Positions 27,473-38,124 of a DNA stretch of 64,000 nt are shown piece after piece. Under the pieces are notes generated by a model that worked only from the letters and a program-made list of their open reading frames with translations, ran no database searches and was not told the origin of the DNA. The first letter of the stretch is position 1. The number at the start of each line of letters is the position of its first letter. Origin of the DNA: Neelides folsomi. Lineage: Eukaryota > Arthropoda > Collembola > Neelipleona > Neelidae. The stretch is taken from assembly GCA_034687125.1 (NCBI GenBank), contig JAQGBZ010000164.1:1-64000 (forward strand). The letters run 5' to 3'. The position numbers were made by a program, and so were the translations under genes.

Positions 27473-30147
27473 ATGGGGACTCCTGAAATTGACGAAACTG
27501 ATTCGCAAACTCCCATTGAGGCTTACCAAGAATCTGAATCTGAAACTGAAACGACGATCGATGCAAAGGAGTCAAAAGAGTATTACGATTTGTGTGATGA
27601 GGAAATATACCAAAATTTGCTCTCTGACTCAGCATTCAATCCACAAATTTACGACATTCATGATGTCTCTGAATTCATGAAGACAAACGGATATGGACAA
27701 TACGCAAGAGAATTTGTCAAAAATGTGAGAATTGTTTTATCATCCATTTCATAATTATTTCACATTCAATTTACGAATTCACATTCCACACAACCATTAC
27801 CATTACAAATTATCTATAAAAATAAATTGGAAAAATTGAAAAATGAACGGCAAAAAAAATAAAAAATGTACATGAACGGTAAACATTAAAAAATGTGTAA
27901 AAGTGCAATTGCACATCAAAAGACACATTGCGAAAATTAAATAAAAATTGGCAAATTGATGTACAAACTTGCTCGTACACTTTCCAGGGCATAAATGGAG
28001 AAAAGCTGATGAAGATTCAAAAATCCGACATCTCTTACACATACACCAATATGCACGTGAGTCACTCACTCGGAATTTTCAAGCTCATTGTCAAACTACG
28101 ATCTCTTTACGATGCCTTCTACAACAAAACCAACAATACCCATCCTCCTGACTTTGAGGATGGAGAATTAGAAAAGACTCAAGAAGAGATTGAGGCCGAG
28201 CAGCGAAGGGCTCAATGGGTTGAGAAAACGCTGAGGAAAGAGGAAGAGCGAAAGAAAAGAGAAAGGGAAGTTTATGTTGATGACAATTGGGGTGCTAAAA
28301 GTTCCCATCTCGCTCCCCACAAACGACGATGTTATGAAGACGACGAAGAGGAAGATGCTTCCAAGTTTGGATGGCACACTGGCGGTTCCCGAGGAAGAGG
28401 CGGAGGAAGAGATAGAGGAGCTGGAAGTTGGGACAATGACAATATCGGCGCTGGTGAGAACAGGGGTTGGGGAGTGGATTCCACCGATGGGGAAAAGAGC
28501 GAAGGAGGGTGTTGGGGTGGAGGACCAGGTCGTGGATGGCGAGGTCGAGGAGGAGACCGAGGAAGAGGCCGTGGACGAGGAAGTTGGGAAGATCGTGGTG
28601 GCCGAGGAAGAGGACGTGGGAGTTGGGAAGATCGTGGTGGCCGAGGAAGAGGACGTGGGAGTTGGGAAGATCGTGGTGGTCGAGGAAGAGGACGTGGGAG
28701 TTGGGAAGATCGTGGTGGTCGTGGGCGAGGACGAGGAAGTTGGGAAGAACGAGGTGGAAGAGATTATGGTGATCGGAACAATGATTCATGGAATTCAAAG
28801 AATAATGAAAGTTGGGATGCTCCTGCTAACGATAAGAAAGAAGAAAGTTGGGATACTCCTGATACCGGAGCGAAAAAAGGAACGGATTCTTGGGATACTC
28901 CTGATACCGGAGCAAAAAAAGAAACGGATTCATGGGATACTCCTGATACCGGAGCAAAAAAAGGAGCGGATTCTTGGGATATTCCTGATACCGGAGCAAG
29001 TAAAGGAACGGATTCTTGGGATACTCCAGCTACCGGAGCAAATAAAGGAACGGATTCTGGGGATACTCCCGATACCGGAGCAAAAAAAGGAACGGATTCT
29101 TGGGATATTCCTGATACCGGAGCAAATAAAGAAACCCATTCTTGGGATACTCCCGATACCGGAGCAAATAAAGGGATGGATTCTTGGGATATTCCTGCTA
29201 CCGGAGCAAATAAAGGAACGGATTCTTGGGATATTCCTGCTACCGGAGCAAATAAAGGGACGGATTCTTGGGATATTCCTGCTACCGGAGCAAATAAAGG
29301 GACGGATTCTTGGGATATTCCTGCTACCGGAGCAAATAAAGGGACGGATTCTTGGGGTTCTCTTGATACCGGAGCTTATAAAGGTACGGATTCTTGGGAT
29401 ACACATAATACCGGAGCAAGAGGTCGAGGAAGAGGACGTGGGAGTTGGGAAGATCGTGGTGTTCCTGGGCTTGGACGAGGAAGTTGGGAAGATCATGGTG
29501 GTCGAGGAAGAGGACGTGGGAGTTGGGAAGATCGGGGTGGTCGTGGGCGAGGACGAGGAAGTTGGCAAGATCGTGGTGGTCGTGGGCGAGGACGTGGGAG
29601 TTGGGAAGATCGTGGTGGTCGTGGGCGAGGAAGTTGGGAAGATCGTGGTGGTCGAGGAAGAGGACGTGGGAGTTGGGAAGATCGTGGTGGTCGTGGGCGA
29701 GGACGAGGAAGTTGGGAAGATCGTGGTGGTCGTGGGCGAGGACGAGGAAGTTGGGAAGAACGAGGTGGAAGAGATTATGGTGATCGGAACAATGATTCAT
29801 GGAATTCAAAGAATAATGAAAGTTGGGATGCTCCTGCTAACGATAAGAAAGAAGAAGAAAGTTGGGATATTCCTGCTACCGGAGCAAATAAAGGAACGGA
29901 TTCTTGGGATGTTGCTGCTGCAAATAAAGGAACGGTTTCTTGGGATGTTGCTGCTGCAAATAAAGGAACGGATTCTTGGGATATTGCTGCTGCAAATATA
30001 GTTAAGGATTCTTTGGACCTTCCTGTTCCCCTTGCTGCTGTAAATAAGCTAAAAGATTCATGGGATGCTCCTGTTGCTGTTCCAAATACAGCAAAGGATT
30101 CATGGGACGCTCCTTCGTCTGTTCAGGGAAATAATGATGATTGGTAA
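27473..30147 (+). CDS. SAM-domain protein with RGG blocks and tryptophan repeats
   Basis: There are two coding exons, 27473-27724 and 27988-30147, joined in phase 0 (donor GTGAGA, acceptor TTTCCAG), giving 803 residues. An acidic N-terminus precedes a SAM domain split by the intron (about residues 61-129: SEFMKTNGYGQYAREFVKN, then GINGEKLMKIQ, then SLGIFKLIVKLRSLY). A charged region rich in Glu/Lys follows. RGG block 1 (about 272-347) is made of GRGRGSWEDRG units. Thirteen copies of a 14-residue unit, DSWDIPATGANKGT with variants, fill about 370-552. RGG block 2 (about 561-680) and a tail of DSWD-type units complete the protein, which ends in NNDDW. RGG blocks commonly bind RNA and SAM domains commonly oligomerise, so a role in an RNA-protein condensate is a guess. 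No named orthologue is recognised. The repeats make all frames open, and those shadow frames are not genes. Confidence 0.88.
28930..29350 (+). repeat. 42-bp coding minisatellite (14-residue units)
   Basis: Tandem 42-bp units encode S-W-D-x-P-x-T-G-A-x-K-x-T-D with small changes. Four consecutive units near 29180-29345 are nearly identical, so this part expanded most recently. The repeat lies inside exon 2 of the SAM/RGG gene, and the full array starts about 70 bp earlier. Unit number is likely to vary between individuals. Confidence 0.85.
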
Positions 30148-30763
30148 ATTTTGAGAAATATTGACTATTCTATACATACTCCTACACTTATGTCAAAGAA
30201 TTATTAATTAAATGACAGTCTAATAACGATCAATTAATTTGTATCATTTCAATTGAATTTTATGTATTATTTAAGTTTATCCAAACATATTAATTAAATT
30301 AAAAGCTCATTATGAAAATTATGATATTAAATTTATTATAGTTTCAAACATATCTGTAAGTACAGCTCCTGTTATTATAAATAATGAATTCATAATAAAA
30401 ATGTTTAACGTTTTAAAAATGAATTAACCTTTAGTATATTTTAAATGTTAATTTAATGCATATTAACTCTTAAAAACTAACTTAAACTTTAAGTGAGATT
30501 TAAATAATTTAAAGTGCAATTTGGGCAATTGGGTAATATTTTTAAACATTTTATGGGCATTATGAGAAAATATTTCATTGGTTGAAGTTATACAGCGCCA
30601 TTGAAAGATTCTCCTGGCTGAATTTCTTGGCTTGCGGCAATTTGCAAGTCATTTTATTCACTCGGATTTCTGACATCTCTTCAATTGTTTAATCATTATT
30701 AAACTATCCTATTGTTTAATTAATTCCATTAACTTCTTCGTTTACTAGTAGAGATCCTGCATC
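30148..30763. other. Intergenic, SAM/RGG gene to proteasome subunit
   Basis: This AT-rich stretch should hold the 3' UTR of the SAM/RGG gene and the promoter of the proteasome subunit gene. No further gene or repeat is seen. Confidence 0.5.
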
Positions 30764-32154
30764 ATGGTATGAACATTCTTAAACTACATTTAAAACTTTT
30801 AATTCGATATAATCAATTAATATTTCAATTCAAAGTTTCCATTCAAAAATTTAATTTTCTTTTAGGCAAGAAGATATGATACACGAACGACAATTTTTTC
30901 CCCTGAAGGTAAAATAGAAATGAAACTGTTTATTTGTAATTCTAATTATTGAGATTGACTTTCAATAAAAAATGATATTTTTCAGGGCGGCTGTATCAAG
31001 TCGAATATGCGATGGAAGCCATCGGTCATGCCGGTACTTGCTTGGGCATAATGGCCAAGGATGGGATCATTTTGGCCGCTGAGAAAAAGAACACTAATGT
31101 TCTTCTTGATGACGAAAACTTCTTCTCTGATAAAATTTACAAGCTTTATGAGTAAGCAATCATAAGTTCTTCTAATTTTGACATTACAAAATTTCAATTA
31201 AATTATTATAGACTATTAAATTAAAACAAATTTATTTTGTTTTTAGTGACATGGTGTGCAGCGTGGCCGGAATCACTTCGGACGCCAACGTGTTAACAAA
31301 TGAGCTTCGTCTGATTGCCCAACGGTATCTTCTTCAGTACGGAGAACCAATGCCCTGTGAACAACTCGTCGCTTGGCTTTGTGATATCAAGCAGGCTTAT
31401 ACTCAATATGGAGGTAATTGTCACAAAATATAATTTACTAATTACCGTTACAGCACTTACCCCCCACCCCCCATTAAATTTATTGAAAGGCTTTATTTTA
31501 AAAATAACACATTTAATAGGCAAACGTCCTTTTGGAGTATCGATTCTGTACATGGGCTGGGACAAACATTATGGATTCCAGTTGTACCAATCCGATCCAA
31601 GTGGAAATTACGGTGGATGGAAAGCGACTTGCATTGGAAACAACAGCAATGTAATTTTTTATTCTTGCATAAATGACCATTAAACTGGATAATAATTAAT
31701 AACTGAATAAATCGAAGTTTATTAATTCTTTGTTTATTTTCAGGCTGCGATTTCAATGTTGAAGCAAGAATATAAAGAGGGGATTTCTCTCAAAGAAGCA
31801 AAGGCCATGGTCATCAAGATCTTGAGCAAAACTCTCGACACGACCAAATTGAGCCCAGACAAGTGTAATGATTCAATATGATTATTCACCAATTTATTTT
31901 AACTTTTATTAACATTACATATTGGTTGGAATAATTGAACTAAAAACCTTGTCAAATATTTATTACACAATGGAACTTCAATTTTAATTTCTATTTATCT
32001 AGTGGAAATCGCGACTCTTACAAGAGAAGATACGAAGACAAAGATGACTATCTTGAAACAAGAGGAACTCGCTGTGCTGATCGATGAGCACGAGAAGATT
32101 GAAAAGGAAGAAGAAGCTCGAAAGAAGTTAGAAAGTGAGGGAAAACAGCAATAG
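30764..32154 (+). CDS. PSMA4: Proteasome subunit alpha type-4
   Basis: This is one of the seven alpha-ring subunits of the 20S proteasome. The alpha ring gates substrate entry and is not catalytic. Seven exons join in frame: 30764-30766 (ATG only), 30866-30908, 30986-31151, 31247-31413, 31520-31650, 31744-31864 and 32003-32154. The product is 260 residues, close to the usual 261. The N-terminal signature [20 protein letters not shown] is present, followed by [11 protein letters not shown], then [14 protein letters not shown] and [19 protein letters not shown]. The C-terminal third has the usual lysine/glutamate-rich tail ending in GKQQ. Exon 1 contributes only the start codon before a GTATGA donor, so a simple frame search misses it. 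The exon 6 donor is the GTAATG one base after the AAG codon, which restores KLEIATL. The gene is convergent with the coiled-coil gene downstream. Confidence 0.96.
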
Positions 32155-32215
32155 GCAAAATCTCACATGTTGCCTTAAAACTTCTGTTTCTAAATATCTC
32201 CAATATCTTTGTAAA

Positions 32216-32221
32216 AATAAA
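32216..32221 (+). terminator. PSMA4: Polyadenylation signal of the proteasome subunit gene
   Basis: A canonical AATAAA lies 62 nt after the TAG stop and fits a short 3' UTR. It stops well before the end of the convergent coiled-coil gene. Confidence 0.55.
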
Positions 32222-32481
32222 TGTTTTGATAAATAATCGTCTTTTATTAATTCATTTCTATAAAGAGGCTTACGTTTTTAAGTGTTTCTGAATATATTTT
32301 TTTCTTAAATCTAGGTTAAAATTTCTCTAAATTTATTAGATTAGATTAGATGTAATTTAATTTTTCGATATTTTATTTTAAAATAATATTGGATCTTAAT
32401 AGTAAAAGATTAAAATTAAGATTAGAAAATTTAAAAGTATATACATATTAAGGAATAAGTTGAGAGCGTAGAAGCAAATTC

Positions 32482-33679
32482 TTAAAACAATCCGTGGTCA
32501 AGTTGTTTTTCAAGATAGTCTGCAGATCCTTTGAGATTCTTTTCGGTTTCTTCCAATTCTGCAATTTGCTTCTCCATTTTAAGGATTCTTGCACGTGTAT
32601 GTTTCTAGAATGTTTAAATATAGAAAATCAATTCAATTTTCATTAATATAAATTATCAGAAATAAATTAATTAACTAATAGATTTAAAATATAAAATTAA
32701 TTAATGAATTTAATACTCGATTTTCACCTCTTTGATAATTTTGTCTTCTTTCTCTTCTTGAATTTCTTCTTGTTTTTGCATCAATTCCGCAGTGAGAAGT
32801 TCTAATCCAATCCCAATCTCTTCGAAAGCAACTTCTAGGCTCATTTTTTGTGCATCGATTTGCAACTGTGCACGTCCTGTCAAAATCGCAACCACTTCAG
32901 GATCCTTATGGACCATTTTTTCTTCTATTTATCATACATAAATAAAACATTATAATTATCACATTAAAAACTGTTGTGCAATTTAGCATTATATAAAATT
33001 ATTAAACTATTATTAAAAATTATTTGTCTTACTGAGCTCTAAAAGTGAACAAATCTCATTTTTCAAAGCCTCAATTTCCTCAGAACTTTCGTTGGCCGAT
33101 TCAACGTTCTTGACCTTTGTAATGTGAGCTTTTGCCAAAGCCGTGTTTTTCTTATAGTCTGAATTCACATTATTCAGGATCTTCGTTTTCTCTTCAAGCA
33201 ACATCTGATATTTCAAATACTCGTTGAACAGAACTCGTCCCTCGGTAATATTAAGGAGATTGTTGTGTTCATCATTTTGGAAATTGATGTTCAAGAGCTG
33301 TTCCTTTTGTTGCAATCCCAACAATTTTTTTGATTTCAAGGCCAAAATAGCTTGTTCTGGAAATGTAGTTTAGCATAATAAAACATTTATAAATATTAAC
33401 AGGTGGTTTTATAGAAGACATTTAAAGTAAGAAATAAAAGCAGATTGGTTTTAATTTTTTATATAACACTTGAATTCTGAATTGGGAATTATAATTAAAA
33501 AAAATGAATATGTTAATTTTATAATTTTATTTACCTTCTTGGGACGTTTTTCGCTTTTCTTCAATAACGATCTCAATTTTTTCCCTCTTTTCTCTCATGG
33601 ACTTCTCTTTGGCTTTAATATCATTGATTACTTTGAATGTTGAGGTAATTTCATCTCCAGCCAAACTAAAATCTTCCAT
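32482..33679 (-). CDS. Predicted coiled-coil protein, 262 residues, unrecognised
   Basis: Four exons join in frame: 33679-33535, 33356-33033, 32924-32728 and 32604-32482. The chosen ATG opens MEDFSLAGDEITSTF and is the only good start before the first donor. The protein is almost entirely charged helix, rich in Glu, Lys, Gln and Leu, with heptad-like spacing (for example EKRKTSQE at the first junction, then QQKEQLLNINFQ and MEKQIAELEETEKNLK), and ends in LDHGLF. No enzyme motif, signal peptide or membrane segment is visible. Such proteins are often cytoskeletal, centrosomal, kinetochore or ciliary, but nothing here selects one. It faces the proteasome subunit gene tail to tail with 327 bp between stops. 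A Mutator-like element begins 140 bp upstream of its ATG, within its probable promoter. Confidence 0.8.
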
Positions 33680-33818
33680 TTTCAAAAATAAATCTTGAAG
33701 ATGAAGAGAGAAAAGGTGAAAACGAAAAGATATTGAGATAAAAAATGTGCGATCTTTGTAGCGAGGAATATCCTAATAAACAACTTTCTCCCTTTGTTGC
33801 GAGAAGATAAGATTTTTT

Positions 33819-34276
33819 GGTTGGGGTAACCAAGTTGGGACAAAATCGGGCAAATGTGCACATTGAACCCAAAAAGAGGCACATGTGCCATAAAAATGAC
33901 ACATTGAACCCCAAAATGTGCACATTGAACCCTATAACGGGCACATGTCCAATGAAAAATGGTATCACTTATCATTGTATAGGTCATGTGTATATTATAC
34001 ATTCGGGTCCATGGGTCTAAACTGATATTAAGGGTACATGTACCCATAAATGGTACATGACCCCAACTTGGCTCAAATGTGTCTCTTTTTGCGTCCAATG
34101 TGCCCCTTTTAGGGTACAAGAGCCCTTGTGCCCTTTTTGGCCCATTTTTGAAGGTCAATATGCCCCTTTTGGGTCAAATGTGCCTCTTTTTGGGTCCAAT
34201 GTGCCACTTTTAGGGCACATGTGCCTCTTTTAGCCCAAATGTGCCACTTTTTAGACCCAACATGGTTACCCTGACC
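33819..34276. mobile_element. Mutator-like MITE copy 1 with internal reiterated word
   Basis: The ends are inverted repeats. The left end begins GGTTGGGGTAACCAAGTTGG; the right end, complemented, begins GGTCAGGGTAACCATGTTGG. The interior is built from about 20-bp words around CAATGTGCCCCTTTTTGGG, on one strand in one half and on the other strand in the other half, so the whole element can fold back. No clear target duplication flanks this copy. It belongs with the element at 48474-49008, which has a 9-bp duplication. It has no coding capacity. Confidence 0.7.
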
Positions 34277-34353
34277 GTGTTTACTATGTAGTGTTCTATA
34301 ATCTATTACCTAGTAGGCTCAAGAAAACAACACTACATAGTAAATACCCTGTA
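34277..34353. mobile_element. Short hairpin element abutting the Mutator-like MITE
   Basis: The inverted arms are GTTTACTATGTAGTGTT and AACACTACATAGTAAAT, followed by ACCCTGTA. The arms resemble those of the hairpin at 45130-45210. The right end reads as a TACAGGG terminus on the other strand, typical of TA-targeting MITEs. The left end has been lost or merged with the neighbouring element. Confidence 0.5.
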
Positions 34354-34754
34354 TACTGTATTTATAGTACATTGGATTCTAATTGTAGGTAACTATCGTA
34401 AAAATACATTCAATTATTGTGACAAAAATTGGTTACATTGTATTGTACGAATATATTTATTTATATTACAATAATCTCATAGTATTATACCATGCATTTT
34501 ATTATTGAATACGAAATTAGTTTAGATATCTTGTAAACACGCGTTCATAAATCATAATTAATGGAGGACTGAATTGAGAACAGAGCAATGAATGAAAAAT
34601 GTGTGTGGAAATTGAAACTTAACGGGGTTTAATTGTAAATTTCAGTCTACATTTTCAAATGTGGTACACATTTGGTCTTAAAGTCAATTTCCATTTCAGT
34701 TAGGCCACTACTTGAGTTCAGCTAATTTTTAAAAAGTTTCTCCTTATATTTAAT

Positions 34755-35495
34755 ATGATTTTCTTTTCAAATAATTTTTTCCTCATATTTCCACTTATTT
34801 TTTTTGTATCAATTAAAATCATCAACTCGTATCATCCCGTTCTGGCAGTTCAAGCATACTGCGACAAATTCGCATTGACCGACATGAAACCAATGATTTG
34901 TTGGCTAAAAGAATTAAACATCACAACTTCAACAACAACAGAATCCCCTTGGATCGACGATTGTTGGTGTGAAATTAAATGTCATTCAAACAATTTGAGT
35001 TACAAATTTTCTTCAGCCCATCGTGATGAATATCTTCGCCTTGATGAGAAAGATGATGAAGAAGAAAGCAGCGAAGAAAATGATGAAGAATTGGAAGATG
35101 AGGATTCAAAATCTGAATGGTTTCCGAAATACAAATGTAAATCATGTGGCGCTGAATGCAACACAACAACAGCGGCTGAATGGAAAAGTCTTAAATGCAC
35201 TTGTGCTTTAGTTGGTGAAGAAATTGGGAAAAAGGCATCTTGTGAATGTTCTGTGACTTGTGCGGAATTTCGACATGATTTTGATTTCTTGTGTATTTTC
35301 ATTGGAGTGGAAGATCCGAATGAGACTTGGACGCATGATCATGAAAAGTCTTGCATTTTTACAGTGGAGGAAATTGATAACGGAAAATGGATTCAACAAG
35401 AACCAAGGAGTTTGACTTGCGAGTGTAGCAAGAGCAGAAAAGCGGTTGAAAATTTGAGACTTGAATTTGTATGCATTTGTCAACATGATGGTTAA
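34755..35495 (+). CDS. Secreted cysteine-rich acidic protein, unrecognised
   Basis: This is a single-exon frame of 246 residues with an ATG start. A hydrophobic leader of about 25 residues (MIFFSNNFFLIFPLIFFVSI) predicts secretion. The mature part has about 19 cysteines, with five Cys-x-Cys pairs (CWC, CTC, CEC, CEC, CIC) and spaced pairs such as CKSCGAEC. An acidic run of Asp, Glu and Ser lies near residues 97-117. The cysteine spacing suggests repeated disulphide-bonded units of about 60 residues separated by the acidic linker. No transmembrane segment follows. I do not recognise the family, and the composition fits an extracellular matrix or gland product. Lack of introns is unusual beside its neighbours. 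TTTATTTTT-like AT sequence follows the stop. Function is not assigned. Confidence 0.7.
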   Translation: MIFFSNNFFLIFPLIFFVSIKIINSYHPVLAVQAYCDKFALTDMKPMICWLKELNITTSTTTESPWIDDCWCEIKCHSNNLSYKFSSAHRDEYLRLDEKDDEEESSEENDEELEDEDSKSEWFPKYKCKSCGAECNTTTAAEWKSLKCTCALVGEEIGKKASCECSVTCAEFRHDFDFLCIFIGVEDPNETWTHDHEKSCIFTVEEIDNGKWIQQEPRSLTCECSKSRKAVENLRLEFVCICQHDG

Positions 35496-35663
35496 ATTAA
35501 TAAAAAATATTATTAAACACAAAATATTCAACAAATTTTTTAAAATTTTAATTTATCGTCAGAATTTTACAATTATTGTTAAAAATAAATAATATTTTAC
35601 ATACATTTGATCATACTTGAACACTTTCAACTTAACAATTTAATTCATTACTTGTTAATATTA

Positions 35664-36178
35664 AGAGGGGTGAGCGGGAGAGACCGGTTGGTGCGATGGT
35701 CCGCCGAAGAACCGGAGTGTTTGAGCGGTGGGAGAGATGGGAAACAGAGCTTAGGCTCACCTTAACTTTACGACCCTACGGGGTCGGAGAGGAGACTCGG
35801 ACGTTGGACGTCCGATGAAGAGAGAGAGGAGGAGTGGATCCTCCTTGGCCCGATGAGGCTTGTGGTGGCCACGGCGGGTTCGTGAGCGCGGACGCTGGCG
35901 AGTGGCTCTTCGATCCGACTGGGCGACGGATATTCGGAGTCCTCGGGGGAGTGGGGATGGGGAATCAGGATTTGCTATTTGGAGGGGGGGCTCTGGAGAC
36001 CTCTTGAATCGCCTCGGCTGTATGGTCGGGCGTGTTTGGGATTCTTCAGAGCGGTTGGAGTGGAGTGAGTCGCTGATGATGTTGTCGGCTCGGAGGAGTA
36101 GGGCAGAGCGTGGGTTTTTGAAAGGTGAGGCCTCCGCCTCGTCCTTTCGCGGGATTTAGGGCTCGGCGGCCCTTTTAT
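35664..36178 (+). mobile_element. GC-rich insertion, possible 3' fragment of a non-LTR retroelement
   Basis: This block of about 0.5 kb is strongly GC-rich between AT-rich flanks with sharp edges. It contains two adjacent stem-loops near 35769-35817 (CGACCC-TACG-GGGTCG and CGGACGT-TGG-ACGTCCG), a third stem near GAGGCCTCCGCCTC, and an open frame of about 99 codons at 35860-36159 ending in a stop just before the AT-rich boundary. A 5'-truncated retroelement 3' end or a structured SINE would look like this. No reverse-transcriptase motif is visible, so the assignment is tentative. Confidence 0.4.
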
Positions 36179-37655
36179 TATCTAAATTCTTTTATAAATT
36201 ATATTATACTTTGAAATCTGTACAAACAATAAAACAATAAAATTTATAATGTAACATTTTAGGTACTGAAATATCTGTAAATATAGTATTTTATTGTAAT
36301 AATTAAAATCAATGTTGTTAAATTTAAGTTAAATTCGAGTTTTTTGTATAAACAACAAAACGACGATAATCAATATGCACCTATATAAGTAATTAAATTA
36401 AATAGATTAAATCTTCAAAATTATAAATAAATGTAATTATTTAATTAAAACATTAAATTAAATTATATTAAATCAATTGTATAACATGTATCGTTACGTT
36501 ATGAGATTTTAGAAAATCTTCCCAGACTATGGTTGAAGTGACATTGTGAGGAAATTAATACATTATTCCCAGTTTTGAATGGATTAAAGTTTGAAATTTG
36601 AGATTTAAGAAGTTCATTTTCGTTGACAGTTCCAATAAATTTATTTCGGGTAATTCGGGTCGGGTACGGGACGGGTCGGGTGATTCGGGTACGGGTAGGG
36701 GTTTTGAATTGACCCGACCCGATTCATATTGTCGGATACGGGTCAGTGCATTACCCGACCCGTAATTTCGGTTAGGGTTCGGGTACGGGTGGGGAAAAGC
36801 TGACCCGAACGTAACCATAGCCATAGTACAGGATATTATATATAATAATTACATATTTCAATTAAAAAAACGAAGCTTCCTGTATACAGATTAACAACAT
36901 TGTCAATTTTGCAATTACACATTTGTGTATATCATATTGCGTTTTTAAATAAACGACATGGCATATAAGAATTTACGCAGTAGCTAAAAACTTGTCCAGA
37001 AGCTGTGTAATTCCAATCAAATCTACTGGATACACAGGATACTAAAAATTAGATATGTACTAGTACTACTTATTGTTAGTATAAATATTCAAGTAGTATA
37101 TTTTAACATGGGGAGAAAATGAAACAATGGATTCAATATTGTATAGATAGGTAATCTAATTATTTTAAAAGTTAATGTATTGTGATATCATAAATTTTAA
37201 TGTAAATAATCGTTGAAATGCCTACCAATTAGTTTAGAATAAACCTTCATATACCTGTACATACTTAAATGTATGATACGATAGACTTTAACTTGTATAA
37301 GTAAATGCAGTAATTGTTTATTTTATACATATATGTATTTGAGTCAGAAGGTCAATTGAATATACTGTTAGTATACCTAGGATAGTTGTAGTATAAGTAT
37401 AAACAGTAAACTACTTTATCATAATATGCTATTACATAATTCGTTTGTATTTGATATAATAAAGTAGTTAGGTATATCCATTTTTATCTGACTTAAATCA
37501 CATGGTGTATTCCATGTTATCTTTTATCATGAAACCTCTTCACACTTGAACTTGAAATCATTAATTTCCACCCTTGGAACTGGAACATTCTCAACACTCC
37601 TGCCATTTTAAAATTAAATTGGTTAAATATTGTTGTTAAAATTAAAAGTTTAAAA
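36179..37655. other. Gene-free stretch with a CGGGT-rich block
   Basis: This is AT-rich apart from 36648-36820, listed separately. No coding frame could be supported. The promoter of the DUF962 gene should lie near the right end. Confidence 0.45.
36648..36820. repeat. CGGGT/ACCCG low-complexity inverted array
   Basis: Irregular CGGGT-type words (CGGGTACGGGACGGGTCGGG and similar) on the plus strand are followed by the complementary GACCCGACCCG, then more of both orientations. The plus strand carries nine or more short G-runs within about 50 bases, which is a strong quadruplex candidate. The two orientations could also fold into a hairpin. Confidence 0.65.
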
Positions 37656-38124
37656 ATGGTGAATAACACATATTCGAAAAGGACTGTCGTGAATCATAAT
37701 TACACGAAGAAATCCTACAACTCGAATGGATATTCCACTTTTGCAGAATTTTATCCATTTTACCTCGGAGAACATTGCAACAAGATGAACAGAAGACTCC
37801 ATTTGATCGGGACGACCAATTCAGCTCTGTTGGCCCTTCTCGCCCTTTTATTCTCCAATGTATTGCTCTTACCAATTGCGATGGTCCAAGCTTATGCTTT
37901 TGCATGGGTAGGACATTTCTTCTTTGAAAATAATAAACCTGCGACATTCAAACATCCCATTTATTCAGTAAGATTTACTATTTTAATATACTCATTTTTC
38001 TATCCCGATTTGCTTAAAATTGAAATAATAAGTAATACCAATTCTAACAATAAATTATTTTGTTTAGCTCATGGGAGATTTGACTATGTGGTACGAAGTC
38101 ATTTCAGGACAAAGAGCTTTTTAA
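37656..38124 (+). CDS. DUF962 / Mpo1-like membrane protein
   Basis: Two exons, 37656-37967 and 38068-38124, join in phase 0 at PIYS/LMGD, giving 122 residues. The family signature is clear: FAEFYPFYLGEHCNKMNRRL, then HLIGTTNSALLALLALLFSN (first hydrophobic helix), then AWVGHFFFENNKPATFKHP and the ending MGDFTMWYEVISGQRAF. The spaced histidines (EHC, RLHLIG, GHFFFE, KHP) are the conserved putative metal ligands. Yeast Mpo1 of this family is an Fe(II)-dependent ER enzyme in alpha-oxidation of 2-hydroxy fatty acids. This product is shorter than yeast Mpo1, so the same reaction is an inference. An AATAAA lies 45 nt after the stop. The frame reading on past the donor at 37968 is intronic. Confidence 0.88.

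Noticed and set aside
28800-29420. Regularly spaced repeats resembling a CRISPR array
   Set aside because: The units are contiguous 42-bp coding repeats without unique spacers, in a spliced eukaryotic gene.
28274-30001. Very long second-frame open frame (575 codons) and antisense frames of 161-212 codons over the SAM/RGG gene
   Set aside because: They arise because the 39- and 42-bp coding repeats lack stops in all frames. Only the frame with the SAM domain, upstream exon and sensible splice phases is a gene.
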